Origin: Lagopus muta
Taxonomy: Eukaryota; Chordata; Aves; Galliformes; Phasianidae
Direction: 5' to 3'
DNA: 64,000 nucleotides
Assembly: GCF_023343835.1 (NCBI RefSeq)
Contig: NC_064447.1
Coordinates: 2,728,001 to 2,792,000, forward strand
The notes below the pieces were generated by a model, which was given only the letters and a program-made list of their open reading frames with translations, made no database searches and had not been told where the DNA came from. Positions 14,201 through 23,200 of the stretch are shown here, piece by piece; positions within the stretch are counted from its first letter, which is position 1, and each line of letters begins with the position of its first letter. Made by a program: the position numbers and the translations under genes.

Positions 14201-17200
14201 TGTGCAACTGGAGCTCAATGAAAGGGTTCTGTTAGCGATATGATGTGCATGGAGTATTGGTGCACAGGCAGGAGATGCATTCTGTTCACCTTTATTTCTA
14301 CCGGCTGGGATTTTGGTATTTAATATCCCACCAAATTGCTGCTGTCCCAAAAGCTTTGGATTTCACACCCGGGAATTGATTCTCAGCTGCCAGTAAGCAC
14401 AGAATTGCCAGTAATGTTCTCCATTAGCCATTAATCATTCATGTCCAAGTTACTGATTTGGGCTGCAGTTTGTGTAGCCATGCTCAGCACTGCAGCATCT
14501 CGGCACGCTGAGCTGCCCACACCGTCCCACCGTGTGCCCCATGGCCACCTTGTGTCTGCAGCCCTCCTGTAAGGGGATGGCTGTGCCGTAGGCCTGGGCT
14601 TTGCTGCCCTGGGAGGGTTTGTAGGTCTGAAGTGTGGAGCCTTAATTAATGCAAAAGGTAAATGGTACCACTGGGGATTGTGGAGTTGTCCTGCAGCTTG
14701 TGCTGGCTTCTCCAAGCATGCAGTGCCTAAATAAAGCAGTGTCCTCATGCTGGGATTAACCACTCAGGTTTGCTGGTGGGCAGGGATTTGTTGTGGTGCA
14801 GGGCCTTGCACCCAGCTCCCTGTGAGCCATGGGCTGCTGCAGGGCTGCTGTGTCTGTGGGATATGAACTTGGATGGCGTTTCCAGCAGCACTCGGAGGCA
14901 GCCTGGCCTGGAGGCACAGTGAGCTCAGCCACTGTGCAGGGCAGCGTGTGGCACCTGAGAAAAGGCAGAAATTACTCTGCAAGGCTCTGGATTTATTTTG
15001 CTTCCTATAAGGTTTTCTGTTTCGATGCATTTTAGAAATTCTCTGTTGTGATGTAGTAGTGCTGTGGGTTTTGGCTTCGAGGGAACCGCATTCGGTAGAA
15101 CTAAGAGATGTGTGAGCACCCCCTGGTGGGGTGCTGCCGTCCTACAGCATCCTCCTTCCCATAACCCACGTTTCTCCTTTTCTGCCAATTTAGGTCTATT
15201 TCCCAGATTTCAACGTATCAAATGGGAGAAGAGCTCCTTGAGCTCCAGGGCGATGCTGGAAGTCGTACAGCCGTGCGCTGTCTGTTCTAATGTCACCAAA
15301 CAGTCTGGTGCCGCAGAAGCCTCTCTGTGGAGCTGCCCTCAGGAAGCTGCCCTCACAGCTCTGGTGAACCTACTGCAGGTGAATCAGCCCCATGAAGTGA
15401 TTGAAATTAACCCAAGCTCTTGGTTCTGTCTGTTCCAGGATGGTGTTCTTCCTGGAGGAGGTGATGGCCTGCACCAAGCGTCTCCTGGAGCTGATCTCCG
15501 GCTGGCTGCCGCGGCATTTCCTCGGTGCCATCCTGGTGTCTCTCCCAGCTCTTGCAGTTTTTTCACACTTCACCTCTGATTTTGAAACAAACATTCATGT
15601 AAGTTGCAGAACTCCATTTCATAACCTGATGGTTTGGATGTAACGAAGCTCGTTGGCTTGCTTGCCTTCCTCCTTCACCTCTGTTTCTTACAGATCTGTT
15701 GGAGGGACAGGGCTTCTGTGTATGATGAAATGCACATTTTATTGTGTGACATACAGTGTGACATACAGTCCACTGCTTGAAAACTCTCAAACAAAAGAGG
15801 AATATCTAAAAATTCCTGTATGCATGCATACTTTTTTTCTCTTTACTGCAAACACTTCTGCAGTGTTTGTGCTTATCCTAATGGAGTGTCTTATTCTGCT
15901 TTTTGATTTGGAATTTCTAGTCTGAGCCATCTGTGAGCCTAACATGTTTGCCTGTGTGTTAGTTAGAATTTGACAGTAAGACCAGACTTAGCATGGGGCT
16001 TTGTTATCTGCAGAGATAAGTGGTGAAACTGAAAGGAGATGGCTCTTGGGGTGCATAAAGGATCACTGTGAGGGGCTGCAGGAAGGGTTAAGGGAATACA
16101 GGAGTACCTTCCCAGGAGGAGCTGCAAGAGAGTGGATTATTTGGCCCAACCAGAGATGGGAGCACAGGGATTGGGTGTCTGATAAGAACCAGTCCTAAGT
16201 GGGGGTTGAGGAGATAAATACTGAGGAGGGGGAGGACAGTGTAATTGAAAGGCTGAGAATAGTATGAAATCAACTCTTACAAACCCTATGAATAAAATGG
16301 ATGAGAAACTGAGATGAAACTTAGTTTCTCTGAGGTAGCACAGGGTGAGCCTTCAGGGAACTCACCTGCAGCTCCGTGACCATTGCAGTGCCCTGGTGCA
16401 GGCACCAACCAGACCCTCCTTCCCATCACACATCACAGATGCTGTTTGTTGTCTGTTCCATGGGGACGTGTGGGGCAGATGTTTTGATGCACACATGCAT
16501 TCACAGTCGCAGAGGACTGAGCTTGCAGATCTGTGACATCTCACGTTTAAAATCATCCTGCATTTGTTACCTCTCTTTACTTAAGCAAAACAAACTATTT
16601 TAAAGCTATGTGCCTTTTCAAGGTTTTGGACCAGCAAACTAATGGTGGGAATGTTTTCCTTACACTGACAAGGCCTGAAAGCCTTCAAATCCCTGATTTC
16701 TCTGTGCACTGATTTTTGTATCATCCCGTTCATCACCATCTGTGACCACCTCTCCAAACAAGGAAAAGCAATGCTGAGAGAACCACGTTATTGGTGGCTC
16801 TGGGCAGCCTGGTCTGGTGGTTGGCGACCCTGCACATAGCAGAGGGGTTGAAACTGGATGATCTTTGAGGTCCTTTTCAACCCAGGGCATTCTGTGATCA
16901 GTGCATTCTCAGTACCTCATCCTACACGGTGCTGAGTCTAAAGGCTTCAGGCAGCAGCAGTGAGATGGTGCTGTTCACTGCCAAGCTGGGAATGAGCATT
17001 GCTTTCTTTCCTCTTGCAGGCACTCCAGAGTTGCGGGGCTGTTGGCTCCCTCTCCCAGAGATGCCCCCACCCATCTTGTGCTCACTGATGTTCCATCCAT
17101 CATGGAGCTTTAGGAAGTGGAATCAATCTATAGAGGGTCAGGTAAGTGTCATCTTTTACTATGACATGGTTTTGCAAAGTTTTTTCTGTACTCATAGCAT

Positions 17201-20200
17201 TTTATATCTTCCCTGGCTATAATCAAAATCAAAATTAACAAAAACAGCAATGAAGAAAAAAACTTTCCAAAGCCATGCATACATAGTAAAACACAGCACT
17301 TACTGACCCTCTATAGGCTGGCTTCATGCTGGGGCATCACTTGGAGTGAGAACCAGTGCTCTGCCACTTTAGGAGACCTGAAATGGGGGGAAAAAAGTAG
17401 GTTTAAGTTTCTTTATGGACGGTTCTGAAATTCGTTTTCTTCAATCTTTGAGTCATTAAATGAAACAACAAAACCCACTCGATGGGTCTGGTTTACAGAT
17501 GGTAAATTCTGTGAGGTTTTTTCCCAAATGCTGTGTCTGCAGCCCAATCACACACTTGTTTGGTATGTGACAGCGTTCCTAATCTACATTTTCTGCATTT
17601 CAGCTGTAGAGGAAATGCAAAGTGGGAGAGAAGGATCATTTGGTGCCATAAGGTGCAGTAGGCAGCAGAGCACAGCTCCACCGTGCAGCTGGGAGTCTCT
17701 GGGTTAGCCTGGATGGTCTTTGGTGTTCTTGATAAAACCAGAAAGCTTGAGAGCTTTGAGCAGTGCAGCACTGATCTCAGGGATACATTTGGAGAATAGC
17801 TCTGTTCTGCCTTTCATTTGTCCAGGAAAGATGAAAAGATTCTCAGGGCATTAGGAGCAGATAACCTGATGTCCTTCCAAACGGGCACAGGTGGTGGTAT
17901 CACTGAGCACCAGCTCTCACCTCTCTTCTGTAATCAAAGCAGCTCTTTCTGCTGGGCAGCAGGATGATCTTGGAGTGACCTTGGAGGATGACACCCTCTG
18001 AGAGGTGCTGTAAAGGCACTGTAAAAGCTAGCCAATGTTTCTCAGGATGAATGTGTTCCACTTTTCCAATGCGGTGGAATTTTGGTGTCCAGCTTAAAAT
18101 ATGGGATCTTAAATGGGATCTAACCCCAGTAGCCAGTGAGGAGATTCATGTGACTGTTTACCCTCTTTTTCTTTCTTCCTTTCTTCTGTTTTTTCTTTTT
18201 TTTGCTTTGAATAAGAAGAGGCGCTGAGTGTTTTGCAAAGGTAAGCTGGAGGTATTGAATAGCACTGAAGCAGTGGTGTAGTGTGGTGATGCAAAACTCC
18301 ATCTGGGGAAAACTGTGACAAACTGTATGTGCTGAAAACGTGCTTGCACACTGAAGGGAAAGACCTCTGTCATCAAGGGCTGCCTCCTGTTACAGCCACA
18401 GCATTACAGACACAACTCAGTGTGCATATCACACAAGGCAACGAGGTCTTTCATGTCTCATTCCCTCACCCTTTTGTGCAGAAGGGCTGCAGTCAGCACG
18501 ACGAAGCTAACTCGCGCTCTCTCTCTTTGTTGCAGTACACCATGTTTATGTGTTGTGCCATTCTGATCACCATTGTGCAGTACTGCAACTTCTGCCAGCT
18601 TAGCTCCTGGATGAGATCTCTGTTGGCAACCGTAGTAGGAGCAGTGCTGCTCATTCTGCTCTACGTCTCCTTGTGTCCAGACAGGTGAGCATCACACCCA
18701 GCGCCCACGGTGTTCGGGAGGAGGAATTTGTGTTTCTCTGCCAGAAATGAGGCAGAGAATATGCATGCCATATTAGTATCTGCCATGAATGTCTCTGGTG
18801 TCTCAAAAGTAATAAGTTGATCCAGGGAGAGATCTGCATTTTTTTGGAAGGAGCTTTTCACTGCGGAAGGCAGGCACTCAGATTTGATGGAGCTGTGCTG
18901 TCCTGCTTCCTTTCTTGCTTTCCTGTCTTTCCAGGGGGTGCTGCAAAACACAAACTGAAGGGATAAAGTAAATGTGAAGTAACCTCAAGGCTTTCCAGTT
19001 TGCCCTCTGATAAACAGCTTTCTCCATAGGAGAATGTATTTGCATTACTCTCCTTCTATTTTCTCACCAAGACAGTCAAGGGACTCCTTCCAGCCATCTG
19101 TCCGCTCCTGTTGTCAGAGTTTTTATAACCAACCTGCACTTCTTGATGGCTTGAGAAATATCACAGCTTTGGGCGCTCTTCCCATGGAGTGGACTTTGCA
19201 GGGGCTTCTTAGGCTGGACCTTTAGTTCCTGTCAAAAGCCATTGCTTTACCCTTCTTCAGAGGCTGAAGAGCCACCCACGTGGTGAAAAGCCTTAAAGAT
19301 ATCTATATATATGTATAGTTTTCAGATGCATGTTTTGTGTATTTATCTTCCAGTCCCCTCTTTCAGTATGTTTGCTGGACTCTTTTAACCTTGATGCAAT
19401 TTATATTAAAAGAGCAGAATTGAAGTCACCCCTTAACAGCTGCTCAGAGTGTGAGTAAGTCAGAGGTGGCTGCAAGACAAAGAGCATGTCCCTGCATAGA
19501 GAGAGAACAGCTCCAAAGCAGTGCCTGTGGAGAAATGGTTTCCAGCTCATACTAAAGAAAATCCCTTTTTTGTCTCAGCACAGCACTTGGGCAGAGAGGA
19601 CAGGGCAGCCTTTTTGAGCTTCTGTGGTGGGAAGTAGCGTTCAGTTTCTGCTCAGAACACATTACAGGTGCAATATGTACATCAGCTTGTAGGTGGGCTC
19701 CGTGTTGTGACTGTGCAGAGGGAGGGACACAAAGCTGGAGATAACATGGGGGCTTTGTGAAGGGGCTGGGAAAAGCTGTTCGCAGGCAGAGAGACCCTGC
19801 AGCGTATCAGTTCCTAGCATCACCTTTGGCTGTTGAAGGTGTGGTTATGAATGTTTAAGATACACTATGTAAAGAAATCTTCCTGAAGATAATGTGGTGT
19901 TGGTTCAGGTTTGGATAGCAACTTGTCTGCTAATGGGCAGAGTTCAGAACTCATGCAATGCGTTGTTTTTGCATGTCAAAAAATAGTCTGGGTGATAGGC
20001 ACAGCTGTTCTGCTCACCTGAGAAGCAGCCCCGTTTAGAACTGCTCCTGGACAACAGCAGGGTTGAATTTGTGTCTCCCTGGAACTTGATAATGATGACT
20101 TTTTTGTTCCTTTCTTACCAATGCTCTGCACAGTATTTTTGTCACAGCAGTAATGCACACGCATCACAGGCCAATCCCTTCTGTACTTTTTCCAAAAGCA

Positions 20201-23200
20201 ACTAGTTCTTAGTGCTGTAATACTTCATTGCCTTATAAAAAATGCAATTTTTGAATTATTGTCATTCACAACATTTTCAGAGAGGCTCCCTGTTTGTGTT
20301 CTTGCCTTTTTACAAAGCTTTGTATTTTGCTGGTGAGAAAGCATGAAGGCATGGCTGGTTTGTAGAGTTCTGATATTGCTTTTCTGTGTTCCAAGGTAGG
20401 TTGGACTCTCTACCAGTGACTTGTTCCAGGCATCACCTTGCCTTCGTTACCATCAGGTATTCCTTAGAGATGTGTGCATCTCTCCATCTGACCATGGTTG
20501 CTTCTTCCAAGCAGGAGCTGCAGCAAACTCACATTCCCACTTTGCTTGGAGTTGATCCCCTGTGCTCCTACTGGCTGCACCAGAGTTCAAAATGCAGCCA
20601 GGAATTCTGGCAGGACGCTTTGTTTATTGCTTGTGCTTCCTTCTGATATCAGTGCTTTTCTATTTCAGCTCTGTGGAAACCTTGCATCTAGACTTGGCAC
20701 AGAACCTTAGGTAAGCTCGACTCAAATGACCATCTTTGTGTTTAGAGAAACATTTCCAAACGGTTTTATGCAGCAAAACTTTGCATGGCAGCAGTGGGAA
20801 TCCATCAGATCAGTTCTGCAGGTTGTGTTTAAGCTCCCTGTGTTCATAATTCCCTTTCTAGAAGACTCGGACAGAATTCATCGGGGAGCTGACGCCGCAT
20901 CACTGCGTTGTCATGTACTCAGTTCCTTTTAAACCCAGTTCACAGGAGACAGAACTGGAGAGGAGCACGTTTGTGAGGGAATTCCAGCTCACCAAAGCCA
21001 GAACGGTTGGAAAGGCAAAGCCCAAAGAACGGGGATTGCTTGACTTTGTAGAACAAAGCACTGAAAGAGTTTGGAGAAGGAGCAGTGTATGAAGTAAAGC
21101 GATGGGGTGAGAGCAGTGCCTGAGGGTTAACCTGGGTTTGGTTCTTCAGTGGTTCTTCATTAGTTTGTGAAGTTTGGTGTTGCTCAGAATGACATTTTTC
21201 ATTTGTCATTTTTCTCTGCTTCGTATGTTAGAAGTAGGAGTTAATTCTGTTGTTTCCACTGTTGCTTTGCAGCAGAGTTGGACTTGCCTGGTCTCTGCAG
21301 TGTGCATAGTTACACACTGCAGTTCTGGAGCTCTGCATGAGCCCCTTCTCCAGTGGTGTACCAAGAAAAGGTTGAAACCCTCTTGCCCTAACAAACCTTC
21401 GTGCTGCTCATTTCTCGTTGAAATAGATAAATAAAAGAGGTTCTGTGCTCACCCAAGTCAACACAAAAGCTTTTCCTTTGCTCTGAGAGGCCCAGACAAA
21501 CTGTATTTGCATGCCTTTGATGAAGCCATTCCCTCCTCTTGATCAGGAGTGGAGATAATTATTAATACAGCATGGGAAGGAAGATACTAGGAATGGTAAT
21601 GAAGGCTTAGCATAGAGCTCATCTCTGGACTGTCTGTGCTGTCCTCAATAAATCCAAACATGGGATTTGTCCCCTTTTCCAGACCAGTTCTTCAGCCCAG
21701 AAGAGGTTCTGCTGTGCTTTGAGCAGGAATAGTTCTTGTTCTCATTCATTTCTTCCGTCAGAGCAGCAGTGCGCTGTGGCAGGGGGCAGTGGGCTGCTCG
21801 TGGTGGAAGCGTTTCATTGCTCATGTTGGGGGTCCTGTAGGATGCCTCACTGTGATGTTCTCCCTTGAAAGCAGCTGTTTGATTTTCCCTTTTTCTCACC
21901 ATTCCACCGTGACGGCCTGTTTTAAGACCAGCAGGCATGCATCCACTTTAAATACAGTAAGAAATCCAAATCCAAACATAGGTTACTGGCTCAGCAGCAA
22001 AACGGCTTTCCAAAAATCTTTGTAAGTAGAAAGCCATTATCTTTATGATCTGTGATCAAGCCAAAGGAGATTCTATCTCCGGAGCTCTCACTTGTTCTGT
22101 ATTGAGCCCAGGCTGGATGGAGGTGCCAAGTTAATAGTTCAGTGTCTGTGCCAGGAAATGCTCTAAAGTTTGACTTAAAGGAGCACCATCAGCTCAAGAT
22201 TTCAGTTTCAATGTCTTTCAAAATGATTTTTTTTGTCGCAACGCTTTGTAAAATTGGAGCTTGAAGAGGATTTGGTTTTGTGTGATCCTTTCCTGCTCCA
22301 GGCGTGGTGTTCTGTTCTTCTTTGCATTCCCCAGGGCAGCATTGGTCATCTCTGAGTGCATGAGATGACCTGCAGTCTGTGTGCTGCAATGTTCGAGCAG
22401 TGTGATTTTCACATGGATGTGGTGGTTTCCTCTGTCAGCTTAGCAGTGAGGCTTTCTGTTCCCATGCACGTGGAGGTGAAAAAACGCCTGCTCTGGACAA
22501 GATCCCACACCTTCCTTTTTGAGACACTAACCCATTACCTTCTTAATGAAATCAGGTCAGCTTACAAGTGAGTCACTCTCATTTCACATGCAGATCTGCG
22601 GGCTGTGTGGGAGCAAGGTCAGGTTGGTGCTTGAGATGGCTGGGAGCTGGTGGGTGCCAGCACTGTGGAGCTGTGAATGGAGCAGCCTTTCCTCCTCAAG
22701 GCAGCCCTGGCATTCCACACAGGCTGCTTTTTGTAATGGAGAGCGTGTGACGCCTTCCTAATTTATTTAAGAGGAGTTAAAGTACTTTGAGGGCATTTTG
22801 TACAATAAACACTAAATAAAAAGCCTCTAATGACTTAAATAAATCCCGGTGGCCGGGATGCTTGATGTTAGAGCAGATTATCTGAATCAAACTCATGTAC
22901 TCTCAGAGGAGTAACTTGGCATTGCTCAGATCTTTCCCTGCATGACACAGAAGATAATCAACCTTTCCGAGCACAACCTGTGTTGTGCTCCTTGGCCCAG
23001 CTCTGCTCCCTACCTCCTTTATTCACAGAGCTGTACTCACCTGCTCCCCCTCGTTCTGTTTTCTCCTGGGCGATGTGTGAGATTTATGGCTGAAAAACAG
23101 AGGGATGATTCCCAGCATAACACACAGCCTTAGCAGCAATCTGGAACTCAGCCTATAGCTTCTCAGCTGTGCTTGCTTTAAGTACCTCTCCCTCCATAGG

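Larger units (their letters stand above)
15599..18535 (+). other. ADCY9: ADCY9 intron with a long hairpin
   Basis: Intron of 2937 nt (GTAAGT...TTGCAG). It has a 12-bp two-copy tandem repeat at 15745-15768 (TGTGACATACAG), a CR1 3' end at 16795-16903, and an imperfect long inverted repeat at 17128-17316. No coding signal. Confidence 0.9.
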
